A stretch of DNA of 64,000 nt from Halomicrococcus gelatinilyticus (GTDB lineage Archaea > Halobacteriota > Halobacteria > Halobacteriales > Haladaptataceae). This document shows positions 24,843 through 33,871 of this stretch, piece after piece. The DNA is taken from positions 124,001-188,000 of the forward strand of contig CP100465.1 of NCBI GenBank assembly GCA_024227995.1, given 5' to 3'. Numbering within the stretch: position 1 is the stretch's first letter; every line of letters starts with the position of its first letter. The notes beneath the pieces are model-generated. The model was not told the origin of the DNA and made no database searches. It was given only the letters and a program-made list of their open reading frames with translations. The position numbers and the translations under genes were made by a program.

Positions 24843-26057
24843 TCAGACGTAGCCTTTGACGCTGGTGTGGACGCCCATGGCTTCCAGTGTCTCCTCCAGG
24901 GCGTCGAGGACGACCGCGAGGTCCTGCTGGAGCGCGTACTCGCGGTACTTCCCGCCGGCGGACCCTTCGTTGATCTCGCTGACGGTGAGGATGCCCAGCA
25001 TGGCGAGGTCGTCGAGATGCTCGCGCAGCCACCGCGCGGTCAGCGTCTCGCGTCCGGCCGCCTCCGAGAGCATCTTGTACCGCGAGTAGATCTCCCGCGA
25101 CCGCGCGGGCGTCTCGTCCTCGGCTTCGAGCGTGGCGAGCGCGTAGACGACGAGGCGCTCGTGGTCGTTGAGGTCGGCGATGCCCCGCGCGACCTGCTCG
25201 CGCTCCAGCAGGTCGCGGCCGCGCCGGACGTGCTCCTCCGTCACCTGCTCGGCGTTCTCCTCGCGCGCGAGGTCGCCCGCCTTCAGCAGCAGGTCGAGCG
25301 CCTTCCGCGCGTCGCCGGACTCCTGGGCACCGAACGCGGCACAGAGCGGGATGACGTCCTCCGAGAGCACGTCCGACTTGAACGCGACCTCCTTGCGCTG
25401 TTCGAGGACGGCGCGGAGTTCGTTGGCGTCGTACGTCGAGAAGGAGATGGACCGTTCGCAGAGCGACGACCGCACCTTCGGCGAGAGGCTGTCGCGGAAG
25501 GTGAGGTCGTTGCTGATGCCGATGAGGCCGATGCGGGCCTCCGTCAGGTTCTCGTTCTCGCGAGCGCGCGAGAGCTGGTAGAGGATGCTGTCGTCCTTCA
25601 GGTGGTCGATCTCGTCCAGCACGAGCAGGATGATGCCGCCGTGATTGTCGAGTTCCTCCCACATCAGCTCGTAGACCTGCGAGCGTGAGTACCCCGTCTC
25701 GCTGATGCGGTTCGCGGGGTCCCGGAGCATGTTGACCAGGTGGCTCGCCACGCGGTAGCTGGAGTTCAACCCGTCGCAGTTGACCAGTTCGGTGACGACG
25801 TCGAGGTCGTCGTACTGGTCGGCGTTGCTCGACAGTTTGTCGAGCAGGAACCGCGTCGCGGCCGTCTTGCCGACCCCCGCCTTCCCGTAGAGGAAGATGT
25901 TGTCCGGCTGTTCCCCGTAGATGGCCGGCTGGAGCGCGCCGTGGTACTCCTCCAGTTCGTCGTCCCGACCGACCAGCGTATCCGGCGTGTAGTCGTCCAG
26001 GAGCGCCTCCCGGTTCTCGTAGGGAGAGTGCTCTCGGACGAATTCGAACGAACCCAT
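24843..26057 (-). CDS. orc1/cdc6: Orc1/Cdc6 replication initiator
   Basis: 404 residues, the normal length of the family. The AAA+ domain carries Walker A YGKAGVGKTA (about residue 55), Walker B LLVLDEIDHL, sensor 1 GISNDLTF and the sensor 2 region ESGDARKALDLLLKAG. The C-terminal third is the winged-helix DNA-binding domain (LTARWLREHLDDLAMLGIL). It binds origin recognition boxes and opens the origin. The ATG at 26057 gives the recognisable start MGSFEFVREHSPYENREAL. Directly upstream lies a cluster of about eight recognition boxes, so gene and origin form one unit. Its N-terminal sequence is of the type seen at additional origins rather than the canonical Orc1-1, though I am not certain. 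Confidence 0.95.
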   Translation of the reverse strand: MGSFEFVREHSPYENREALLDDYTPDTLVGRDDELEEYHGALQPAIYGEQPDNIFLYGKAGVGKTAATRFLLDKLSSNADQYDDLDVVTELVNCDGLNSSYRVASHLVNMLRDPANRISETGYSRSQVYELMWEELDNHGGIILLVLDEIDHLKDDSILYQLSRARENENLTEARIGLIGISNDLTFRDSLSPKVRSSLCERSISFSTYDANELRAVLEQRKEVAFKSDVLSEDVIPLCAAFGAQESGDARKALDLLLKAGDLAREENAEQVTEEHVRRGRDLLEREQVARGIADLNDHERLVVYALATLEAEDETPARSREIYSRYKMLSEAAGRETLTARWLREHLDDLAMLGILTVSEINEGSAGGKYREYALQQDLAVVLDALEETLEAMGVHTSVKGYV

Positions 26058-26867
26058 CGTTCGGCCGGAGAGGGAGGAAGGTATTAATCCTTCCGAACCA
26101 CCCGTTCCGCTGATTCCACTGTTTCTTCTGAAGCTGTCGTTTAAAAGACACCCCCACCCCTGCGTTCCGCTGTGTACGGAGAGTATGGAGGGGAGGGGTC
26201 GGATGGGGAGACTATGCAATGGGGAACGTTGAAGTTCCCGGGCCAAAAACAGCATCTGCAAACTAGTCAAAATAGTCGATTTCGACTACTGCGGCGGGGA
26301 ATATTCTCCGTTCGATCCGTCGACCAGCACCGAGGGCTTCGTCCGTCGCCCAACACAGAGGAACGGCGGGGTGGGGGATATTTTAAATCGTCCTCGACAG
26401 AGGAAACAGAAGAAGTTCTGGTTAGGGTCCGCGGAACTCCTCCAACGTTCCATGGACGCAGCCAGCCAGGCGGACCACCTGTCCCGAATCGGACGGCTCG
26501 TTGTCCGCACCGCCCGGCTGGCTCTCCGAAGACAGAGGAACGACGGTGTGTGTCAACCGTCGACGCGCGCCGAGGGCAGCCGGGCACAGAAATATCAGGC
26601 GTCGAACCACTACGGGTGCGGGGGAAGCACCGACCGAGTGACGTGACACAGCAGCCGAACGATCACTGCCACTAGACAGAGGAACGACGGTGTCGGTGGC
26701 GACCGCTGACCGGGTCGACCACCGCCGGAGCGGACCGCGTTCACTCTCTGGCCCACTGCTTCGAAGACAGAGGAACGACGGGGTGGGGTGGTGGAACGGT
26801 CGTCGACCGACGGTGAACGTCCGTGAACAGAGGAACGACGGGGTGCAGGGACCTCGCTCGACGGCGT
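26058..26867. other. Replication origin (oriC) with ORB repeats
   Basis: An 810-bp gene-free region next to orc1/cdc6 with repeated boxes of consensus ACAGAGGAACGACGGGGTG, matching haloarchaeal origin recognition boxes with their G-string. Plus-oriented copies lie at 26353-26377 (perfect with a long G-run), 26394-26411 (degenerate), 26531-26552, 26675-26692, 26766-26788 and 26825-26845. Two minus-oriented copies lie at 26149-26178 and 26097-26117, next to the initiator gene. The AT-rich segment 26240-26300 (CCAAAAACAG, ACTAGTCAAAATAGTCG) and a TATTTTAAATCG at 26380-26391 between the opposed boxes are candidate unwinding elements. Confidence 0.85.
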
Positions 26868-28298
26868 TCAGAGGACGATGCTCTTGTGGCGCACCATCTC
26901 CTCGATGGTCAGGTGCAGTCCCTGTCGGCCGATGCCCGACGCCTTGTTGCCGCCGAAGGGGATGTCGCCGAGACCGTGACTCGGCGCGCCGTTGATGCGG
27001 ACCGCGCCGGCGTCCAGTTCGTCGGCCATCCGTCGCGCGCGGTCGTAGTCGGCCGTGAACACCGCCGCGTCGAGCGCGAGGTCACCGCGGTTCGACACCT
27101 CGACGGCTTCCTCCTCGCGCTCGAACGTCGTCACCGCGGCGATGGGACCGAACTGCTCCTCGTGGATGATTCGGGCGTCCTGGGGCACGTTCGCGAGCAG
27201 CGTCGGTTCGAAGAACTGGCCGTCGCGTTCGCCGCCGCGGACGAGGTCTGCGCCGCGGTCGAGCGCATCCTCGACGAGTTCCTCGACCCACTCGGCCTGG
27301 TCTTCGCTGATGAGCGGCCCCATCTGGGTCTCCTCCTCGAAGAGGTCGCCGACGACCCATCCCTCCATGTCCGCTTCGATGCGCTCGACGACCTCGTCGT
27401 GAACCGCCTCGTGGGCGATTACCCGACTCACGGCAGAGCACCGCTGCCCGGCGTACTTCAGCGACCCCTTGGTGCACGCGCCGGCCACCTCCGACAGGTC
27501 AGCGTCGGGGAAGACGACCGCGGGCGCGTTGCCGCCGAGTTCCATGTGCAGGTTGACCATCCCGCTCTTCCGCGCGACGTGCTTGCCCGCCGCGCTGCTG
27601 CCGGTCATCGTGATGGTGTTGACGCGACCGTCCCCGACGAGGAGGTCGCCGATGGTGCTCCCGCGGCCCGGCACGAAGTTGAAGGCACCGTCCGGAAGGT
27701 CGAGTTCGGAGACGACGTCCGCCAGGATGGCTGCGCTCACGGGCGTCTTGCTGGCGGGTTTGAGGATGACCGAGTTGCCGGCCGCGAGCGCCGGCGCGAC
27801 CTCCAGCGCGGTCGTCGAGAGCGGATAGTTGTACGGGGTGATGCAGAGGACGGTTCCCATGGGCTCGGGCTTGACGATGGCCTCCCACCCCTCGTGGCCG
27901 CGGGTCGTCCCCTCGCGGTACTCGCCCTGGAGGGTGCGAGCCTCCTCGGCCGCGCGCCGGAACCGCTCGGCGGCGCTGTCGACGCCGCCCCAGGCGCTGG
28001 AGATCGGCTTGCCGGCCTCGCGGACGATGACCTCGGCGATCTCGTCCTTGCGCTCGAGCAGTCCGTCGGCGATCTGCTCCATCCATTCGGCGCGCTGGGG
28101 GATGGTCGTCTCGCGCATCGCGTCCTGTGCGCGCTGGGCGGCCGCGAGCGCCCGGTCGGCCATCTCGGCGTCGGCCGCAGCGACCTCTGCGAACACGCCG
28201 CCGTCAGCGAGGTCGGTCACTTCGAGAACCTCGTCGGCGTCGTGCCATTCGCCGTCGACGTAGAGTCGCTCCCGTCGGTGGAGTGGTTGCTGTGACAT
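26868..28298 (-). CDS. Aldehyde dehydrogenase, GapN-like
   Basis: 476 residues, full family length. The catalytic Cys lies in KYAGQRCSAVSRV and the general-base Glu in LHMELGGNAP. The NAD(P) site shows ITPYNYPLSTTALEVAPAL and TMTGSSAAGKHVA. The closest group by pattern is non-phosphorylating glyceraldehyde-3-phosphate dehydrogenase or lactaldehyde dehydrogenase. It would oxidise an aldehyde to the acid with reduction of NAD(P). Its stop is 23 bp past the last ORB repeat, so the origin region ends exactly at this gene. Confidence 0.88.
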   Translation of the reverse strand: MSQQPLHRRERLYVDGEWHDADEVLEVTDLADGGVFAEVAAADAEMADRALAAAQRAQDAMRETTIPQRAEWMEQIADGLLERKDEIAEVIVREAGKPISSAWGGVDSAAERFRRAAEEARTLQGEYREGTTRGHEGWEAIVKPEPMGTVLCITPYNYPLSTTALEVAPALAAGNSVILKPASKTPVSAAILADVVSELDLPDGAFNFVPGRGSTIGDLLVGDGRVNTITMTGSSAAGKHVARKSGMVNLHMELGGNAPAVVFPDADLSEVAGACTKGSLKYAGQRCSAVSRVIAHEAVHDEVVERIEADMEGWVVGDLFEEETQMGPLISEDQAEWVEELVEDALDRGADLVRGGERDGQFFEPTLLANVPQDARIIHEEQFGPIAAVTTFEREEEAVEVSNRGDLALDAAVFTADYDRARRMADELDAGAVRINGAPSHGLGDIPFGGNKASGIGRQGLHLTIEEMVRHKSIVL

Positions 28299-28825
28299 GC
28301 GTGAACGTAGAACCGCGATGCGTAAATCATTTACTCACAATTGGAATAATAATCGTATCTCACCCGTGGCTCCTCGGTCGAGCGTCCGGTCGGCACTCCA
28401 GGCCAGCACGGTCCGGCGTTTCTCTGCGTCCCCTCCCCCGATTCGTCGCCGACCCGTTCCGGTTCGACGGCTCCGTACTGCGTCGACAGTGTCGTCCCCC
28501 ACCGTCGGAGACGGTCCATCCCTCAGCTGGCACCTCACCGCGCGGGTCACGCTCACCGGTCGGACGCCGTGCGGGAGAAAAAGCGTGACGGGCAATTTGG
28601 CTCTGGGACGGCTTCTGCTCCGCAGTCACGACGTTCGTTGGCCGAGGGTGGCGGCGACGGTGGCCGTGAACGAGACGCCCGTGAGTCGGTGATTTCCGAA
28701 CGGTCGAACCCGTGACTGCGAACACCGATGTGTGTCGACGGCAGGGACAGTCGTTCCGTCGACCGAGACGGTCCCGTACGAGACGTACTGTCACCGAACT
28801 GACCAAATTGGTGCGGCCACCTCAC
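28299..28825. other. Gene-free interval, promoter region only
   Basis: No supported gene. Next to the aldehyde dehydrogenase start, the minus strand has an AT-rich ATTATTATTCC block about 45 bp upstream of the ATG that may be its promoter. The remaining 450 bp has only Arg-rich open frames without family resemblance. Confidence 0.4.
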
Positions 28826-28844
28826 TTATTATCTGATATAATAA
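28826..28844. promoter_or_regulatory. AT-rich inverted repeat upstream of hypothetical gene
   Basis: TTATTAT and its exact complement ATAATAA flank a five-base spacer. A TATA element ATTTAAG follows at 28857-28863, about 30 bp before the ATG at 28895. The repeat thus sits just upstream of the promoter, a position suited to a transcription activator. Confidence 0.5.
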
Positions 28845-28894
28845 TCGGAGTGAAACATTTAAGCGAGGATTTGGAACTTTCCACCGCGAATGGA

Positions 28895-29596
28895 ATGATA
28901 CCGAACTCCCGAGACGCGCTGGATATTATCGAGCGAAACGACGGTCGGCACGATTACCTGCTCCACGAAGGGGACAAGTACCTTCTCAACCTCTCGGAGG
29001 TCGGGAGCGGCATCGTCTCCCTCCCCGGCGTCCCCGACGAGCGGAAGGAGTCCTACGTGACCGCACTCGACGACGTCAACAGGCGCTACTTCGACGCCCG
29101 GGAGTTCGAGGAGGACGTCCGCGGGAAGTACCACCGGTACGACGAGGAGGCCGAACGCAACCTCCGGTCGGCGGTGGCCGAGGGGGCCTCCAACGCAGTC
29201 GGCACGCTCCGCGACCTGCTCTCGGCGTACGAGGCGGTCGCCGACGCCGTCAAGACGAACGACGTGGCGCACGCCGAGCGGAAACGACTGGTGAGAGCGG
29301 TCGACAAGTACACGAACCGGGCTATCCGCCAGGGGTGGTACCCCGTCGTCAGGGCGTACGACCACGCGCTAAACCCGGGCGAACGCATCGCCGAGGGGAA
29401 GACGCGCAAGCGACACCGCATGTACGGCGAGACCGACATGCCCGGCGTCTCGCAACTGCTCGACACGCCCATCTTCGACCAGGTGACGCCCGAGGAACTC
29501 AAGGCCGTCCGCAAACTGGACTCGAAGGCACCGGACAAGGCGACCCGCGTCGCGACGCGACTCGTCGAGCACCACCGCTGGCTCCTCGACGACTGA
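28895..29596 (+). CDS. Hypothetical helical protein
   Basis: 233 residues from the ATG at 28895. I prefer this start because a TATA element lies about 30 bp upstream, although the frame stays open to 28712. The sequence has mixed charge and is predominantly helical, with no signal or membrane segment: RHDYLLHEGDKYLLNLSEVG near the N-terminus, a Lys/Arg-rich stretch (EGKTRKRHRMYGE) near residue 170, and a C-terminal helix AVRKLDSKAPDKATRVATRL. I do not recognise the family. The inverted repeat upstream suggests dedicated regulation. Confidence 0.6.
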   Translation: MIPNSRDALDIIERNDGRHDYLLHEGDKYLLNLSEVGSGIVSLPGVPDERKESYVTALDDVNRRYFDAREFEEDVRGKYHRYDEEAERNLRSAVAEGASNAVGTLRDLLSAYEAVADAVKTNDVAHAERKRLVRAVDKYTNRAIRQGWYPVVRAYDHALNPGERIAEGKTRKRHRMYGETDMPGVSQLLDTPIFDQVTPEELKAVRKLDSKAPDKATRVATRLVEHHRWLLDD

Positions 29597-29705
29597 CGTC
29601 AGCGGATGGACGGGACGCTAACGGCAAAGGTTGGCTCCGACCGATTCCGGCAATCCTCTCCCCGTTTGCTGGTGCTTTCAACCGGCGGTTACCTACGTCG
29701 TCACG

Positions 29706-30788
29706 ATGACCGACGACCTGTTCAGTTCTCTCTCGCTCCGCCAGACGACCGTCCCGAACCGCGTGATGGTGTCGCCGATGTGCCAGTACTCCTGTGAGAC
29801 CGACGGCCTCGCGACCGACTGGCACCTGGTCCACCTCGGAAGTCGCGCCGTCGGCGGCGCCGGCATCGTCATGACCGAGGCGACCGCCGTCGAACCCCGC
29901 GGCCGCATCTCGCCGAACGACCTCGGCATCTGGAGCGAGGAGCACGCGGAGGCCCTCGCACCCGTGGCCGACTTCGTGCGGGGACAGGGTGCCGTCCCCG
30001 CCATCCAGCTCGCCCACGCCGGACGGAAGGGGAGCAAGACCCGCCCCTGGGAGGGGAGCGAGACGGTCGCGCCCGACGAGGGCGGATGGGAGACGCTCGC
30101 GCCGAGCGCGGACAGCTGGCCCTACGACCGTCCGAAACCGGCCATGCGCGAGATGGATCGGAACGACGTCGAGACCCTCGTCGACGACTTCGTCCGCGCC
30201 GCGGAGTACTCCCTCGACGCGGGTTTCGAGATCGCCGAGGTCCACGCCGCCCACGGCTACCTGCTCCACGAGTTCCTCTCGCCCGCCGCCAACGACCGCG
30301 AGGACGAGTACGGCGGCAGTTTCGAGAACCGGACCCGCATCGTGCGGGAGGTCGTCTCGGCGGTCCGGGAGGTGTGGCCCGACGACAGGCCGGTGTTCGT
30401 CCGCGTCTCCGCGACCGACTGGCTTCCGGAACGGGAATCGTGGACCGTCGAGGACTCCGTGCGTCTCGCCGACCGCCTCGCCGACGACGTCGACCTCGTC
30501 GACGTGAGCGCCGGCGGTCTCCACCCCGACCAGCAGATTCCGAATCCCGGGCCGAACTACCAGGTGCCGTACGCCGAACGTATCCGCGAGGAGACCGGTC
30601 TTCCCGTCGGCGCCGTCGGCGGCATCACACAACCCGAGCAGGCCGACGCCCTCGTCCGGAACGAGCGCGCCGACCTCGCGGTCGTCGGGCGGGAACACCT
30701 CCGCGACCCCTACTTCGCGCTGCGGGCCGCCGAGGAACTGGGAACTGACGAACTGGAGTGGCCGCTGCCGTACCGCCGCGCCGTCTAG
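29706..30788 (+). CDS. NADH:flavin oxidoreductase (old yellow enzyme, YqjM-like)
   Basis: 360 residues, an FMN-binding TIM barrel. Visible motifs are NRVMVSPMCQYSC (Cys of the YqjM-like subgroup), IQLAHAGRKGS, the active-site HAAHGYLLHEFLSPAAN with RxDEYGGSFENRTR, and the C-terminal phosphate-binding VGAVGGITQPEQA/VGREHLRDP. It reduces activated C=C bonds with NAD(P)H; the physiological substrate is unknown. The ATG at 29706 gives the family start MTDDLFSSLSLRQ. Confidence 0.92.
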   Translation: MTDDLFSSLSLRQTTVPNRVMVSPMCQYSCETDGLATDWHLVHLGSRAVGGAGIVMTEATAVEPRGRISPNDLGIWSEEHAEALAPVADFVRGQGAVPAIQLAHAGRKGSKTRPWEGSETVAPDEGGWETLAPSADSWPYDRPKPAMREMDRNDVETLVDDFVRAAEYSLDAGFEIAEVHAAHGYLLHEFLSPAANDREDEYGGSFENRTRIVREVVSAVREVWPDDRPVFVRVSATDWLPERESWTVEDSVRLADRLADDVDLVDVSAGGLHPDQQIPNPGPNYQVPYAERIREETGLPVGAVGGITQPEQADALVRNERADLAVVGREHLRDPYFALRAAEELGTDELEWPLPYRRAV

Positions 30789-30972
30789 AACGAACGCGCT
30801 CCTTTTCTACGCGCTACCGCCACTCCTCCGCCAGCAGGCCGTAGTTCACCACGTCCTGCCACTCGTCGTCGACGAACGCCTTCTCCCGGGTGACCTCTCT
30901 CCACGACCAGACCCCCTCGCTCCATCGAGCGGAGTACCAACGTATTTCTCCTCGGTCGTCTGACCGGTAATC

Positions 30973-32181
30973 ATGACGGAGTACCGCCCCGTTCCGGACG
31001 AGTACCGCGCGACGTACCACCGGTTCCTGGACTACGCTTTCTCCCCGGAGGCGGGTCCCCAGGCCTACGAGTCCGACGACGACGTCCGCGCCCGTCTCGC
31101 CGACCGTCGCGGACTGTTCGACGGCGACGACCTGCAAGCCGTCTGCGGTCACCACTGGTTCACGGCACGCATCCGCGGCGACTGGCACGAGATGGCCGGA
31201 CTGTCGGCGGTCGCGTCGCCGCCCGAGAACCGCCGTCAGGGGCTCGTCACCCGGCTGCTGCGGGAGTCGCTCGCCGAGTACCGCGACCGCGACGTGCTCT
31301 TCGCCGCGCTCTGGCCGTTCGACTACGGGTTCTACCGCCGGTACGGCTGGGGGACCGTCACCCGGTTCACGAAGTACGAGACCACCCCGGAGGCGCTGGC
31401 GCTCGACACCGAACCGTCGGGCGAGTTCCGCCGCCTCGACGAGGACGACTGGGAGCTGCTCGACCCGGTCCACGACGCCCACGGCGAGGACTACGCGCTC
31501 ACCGTCGACCGCATCGAGGACTGGTGGTGCGAGCGCGCCCTCGACACCTGGGGCGACGCCGACCCCTACGTCTACGGCTGGTTCCGCGACGGGGAGGCGC
31601 GCGCCTACCTCGTCTACGAGGTCGAGGAGGACGGCGACGACAAGCGCCTGCACGTCACCGACCGCGCGCACGTCGACCACGAGGCGTTCCGCCACGTCCT
31701 GCGGTTCCTGCGCTACCACGACTCGCAGGTCGAGGTGGTCCGGTTCTACGGACCCGCGGACGAGAACCTCCTCGACCTGGTCGACGACCCCCGCGAGGTC
31801 GACTGCGAGGTGAAGACCGGGCCGATGTTCCGCCTCGTCGACGTCCCGGCGGCGCTCGAACGCGTCGTCGACCCGGGACAGACGGCGGCATCGCGCGACA
31901 GCGCGGACTCCATCGTCCTCGACGTGACCGACCCGCTGGTCGACTGGAACGAGGGGCGGTTCGCGCTGGACGTGGCCGGCGAGTCTGTCGACTGCACGCG
32001 AACGGAGGCCGACCCGGACGTACGGACGGACGTGAACGGCCTCTCGCAGGTCGTCGCCGGCTACCACTCCGTCGACGAGGCCGAGCGGTACGGGAATCTC
32101 ACCATCCTGGACGACGACGCGGGCGACCGCCTCGCCGCGCTGTTCCCGTCGCGCGACGTCTTCCTGCGCGAGAACTTCTGA
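30973..32181 (+). CDS. Eis-type GNAT N-acetyltransferase
   Basis: 402 residues with the three-part Eis layout: an N-terminal GNAT domain with the acetyl-CoA loop GLSAVASPPENRRQGLVTRLL (R-R-Q-G-L), a second degenerate GNAT domain (about 150-290), and a C-terminal SCP2-like domain (about 295-402, DVTDPLVDWNEGRFALDVAG). The terminal residues FLRENF fit the C-terminal carboxylate found in Eis active sites. It would acetylate amines of small molecules or proteins; the substrate is not evident. Confidence 0.87.
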   Translation: MTEYRPVPDEYRATYHRFLDYAFSPEAGPQAYESDDDVRARLADRRGLFDGDDLQAVCGHHWFTARIRGDWHEMAGLSAVASPPENRRQGLVTRLLRESLAEYRDRDVLFAALWPFDYGFYRRYGWGTVTRFTKYETTPEALALDTEPSGEFRRLDEDDWELLDPVHDAHGEDYALTVDRIEDWWCERALDTWGDADPYVYGWFRDGEARAYLVYEVEEDGDDKRLHVTDRAHVDHEAFRHVLRFLRYHDSQVEVVRFYGPADENLLDLVDDPREVDCEVKTGPMFRLVDVPAALERVVDPGQTAASRDSADSIVLDVTDPLVDWNEGRFALDVAGESVDCTRTEADPDVRTDVNGLSQVVAGYHSVDEAERYGNLTILDDDAGDRLAALFPSRDVFLRENF

Positions 32182-32228
32182 CCCGTCGCACAGCCAACGC
32201 TTTTGGGCTGGGGTACGAACGACGAGCC

Positions 32229-32990
32229 ATGGCAGACGACCGCGACGACCTCGAGGAGCGCGTCGAGGAACTGGAGGCCACGCTGCGCGAACTCCGCGAC
32301 GAGATGCGCCGGCCGCCGCGCGGTCCCATGGGCCTCCCGCGCCCCCCGACGCCGCGCGAAGTGCTCCGGTTCACCGGCGAGTACGGCATCCCCACCGCCA
32401 TCGCCGTGCTGGAGGCGAACCTCCGCGCGCTGGAGATGCTCCAGCGCGTCATCCGCTACGTCGACCCCGCCGACGCCACGAGCGAGACGCGGGACGAACT
32501 CGGCTCGCGCGCCCAGCGGGCGAGTCGCGCGACATTCGACCGCCTCGAACGCTCCCTCGCCGACCTCGAAGACGTCATCGCCGAGGGCGACCTCCCGCGC
32601 GAGTCGGCCGCCCGGAACATCCTCCAGGAGGCCCGCCGGCTGAACGAGGACATCCGCGACGAGATCTCCGCCGGCCGCGAGCAGGCGGACGCCGCTCGCG
32701 AGTCGGGCGGAGTCGACAGGGGCGAGACCACGGACGACCTGGGCGGCGAGGCCGTCGACATCGCCGTCGACGACGAGAGCGAGGACGGCGCGAGCGACGC
32801 CACCACGGAGGACGACCGCCCGGAGGTGGACGTCGACGCCGAACTGGAATCCATCCGCGACGAACTGGAGGAGCGAGACGAGAGCTCCGTCGGCGTCGAC
32901 GAGGCCGACGCAAAGTCCGGAACCTCACCCGCCGACGCCGATGACGATGGGAGCGACTCCGACGAGGACGCGGACGATGCGGACACCTGA
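32229..32990 (+). CDS. Coiled-coil acidic haloarchaeal protein
   Basis: 253 residues. An N-terminal coiled coil (DDLEERVEELEATLRELRDE) is followed by a Pro/Arg stretch (RRPPRGPMGLPRPPTPREV), a helical core (about 40-150) and a long, strongly acidic low-complexity tail of Asp/Glu (about 165-253). The gene starts 47 bp after the Eis-type gene on the same strand. The family is conserved in haloarchaea to my recollection, but I know no function. The acidic tail could interact with basic proteins or nucleoid components; that is speculation. Confidence 0.7.
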   Translation: MADDRDDLEERVEELEATLRELRDEMRRPPRGPMGLPRPPTPREVLRFTGEYGIPTAIAVLEANLRALEMLQRVIRYVDPADATSETRDELGSRAQRASRATFDRLERSLADLEDVIAEGDLPRESAARNILQEARRLNEDIRDEISAGREQADAARESGGVDRGETTDDLGGEAVDIAVDDESEDGASDATTEDDRPEVDVDAELESIRDELEERDESSVGVDEADAKSGTSPADADDDGSDSDEDADDADT

Positions 32991-32994
32991 CCTG

Positions 32995-33708
32995 TCATAC
33001 CTTCTCCAGCGCCGCCCGGTAGTGCGGTCCCTCGTCGCCGTACCGAACGGCCGCTACCTCCCAGCCGGTGCCGTCCGTCGCTGCTCGGAGCCTGTCGGGG
33101 GAGAACAGACGGAACAGCAGCGCGTCGCCGACGTCGCCCTCGTACTCGAAAGACATCACGCGGTGGGCCAGCCCCGGCGTGGGGTCGTCGCGGTAGCCCA
33201 GTAGCTCCGCCGCCTCGTCGCGGTCGGGGTCGTAGCAGTCGACCACCGCCGTCCCGTCCGGCGTCGTGACGTGCGCGAGGTCGCCGAGGAACGACCGCAG
33301 GCCCTGCATCGACCCGGCGAGTCCTATCTGGGTTCCGACGACGAGCGCCGACCGGAACCGATCGCGGTCGAACGACTCCCGCAGCGCGAACATGTCGCCG
33401 CGGCGCGCGTCGGCCACGCCCCGCTCTCGCATCGTCTCGACGAGGTGGTCGCTCACCTCGACCGCGACCGTCTCGAACCGCTCCTGGAAGTACAGCGCGT
33501 GGCGGCCCGCGCCGGCGCCGACGTCGAGCAGCGGGCCGTCGACCCACGACGCCAGCCACTCGCTCGCCTCGTCGTCGACCGTGAACTCCGCAAAGTAGAA
33601 CCGCTCGATAGGGTGGTCGAGGGTCTCCTCGCCGTCGCGCTGTACCAGCGGTTCGTCCTGCTCGTCCAGATGGAAGTCCCGGACGGCGCGACCGAACGGG
33701 TCGGACAT
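32995..33708 (-). CDS. Class I SAM-dependent methyltransferase
   Basis: 237 residues. Motif I is LLDVGAGAGRHALYF, with an acidic residue ending strand 2 (VAVEVSDH) and a motif II-like region FRSALVVGTQIGLAG. There is no DNA- or RNA-binding domain, so a small-molecule substrate is likely. The gene converges on the coiled-coil gene, with only four bases between the stops. Confidence 0.85.
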   Translation of the reverse strand: MSDPFGRAVRDFHLDEQDEPLVQRDGEETLDHPIERFYFAEFTVDDEASEWLASWVDGPLLDVGAGAGRHALYFQERFETVAVEVSDHLVETMRERGVADARRGDMFALRESFDRDRFRSALVVGTQIGLAGSMQGLRSFLGDLAHVTTPDGTAVVDCYDPDRDEAAELLGYRDDPTPGLAHRVMSFEYEGDVGDALLFRLFSPDRLRAATDGTGWEVAAVRYGDEGPHYRAALEKV

Positions 33709-33871
33709 GGCTCGACGTTGGGGAAGTGTCGGGAAAAGGATTGGTGGCCGTTGTTACCGTCCCAGTCGCGGTCCGACTCTTTGGTACGTTTCAAACCGTG
33801 ACGCACCGATGAACGGCGCTTAGACCGAATCTCTCTCCGATTCGAACCGTGGAGCGTCGATGAAACGACGC

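Noticed and set aside
28360..28806. 148-codon minus-strand frame in the intergenic region
   Set aside because: Extremely basic (Arg/His-rich) product without motif, unlike acidic haloarchaeal proteins.
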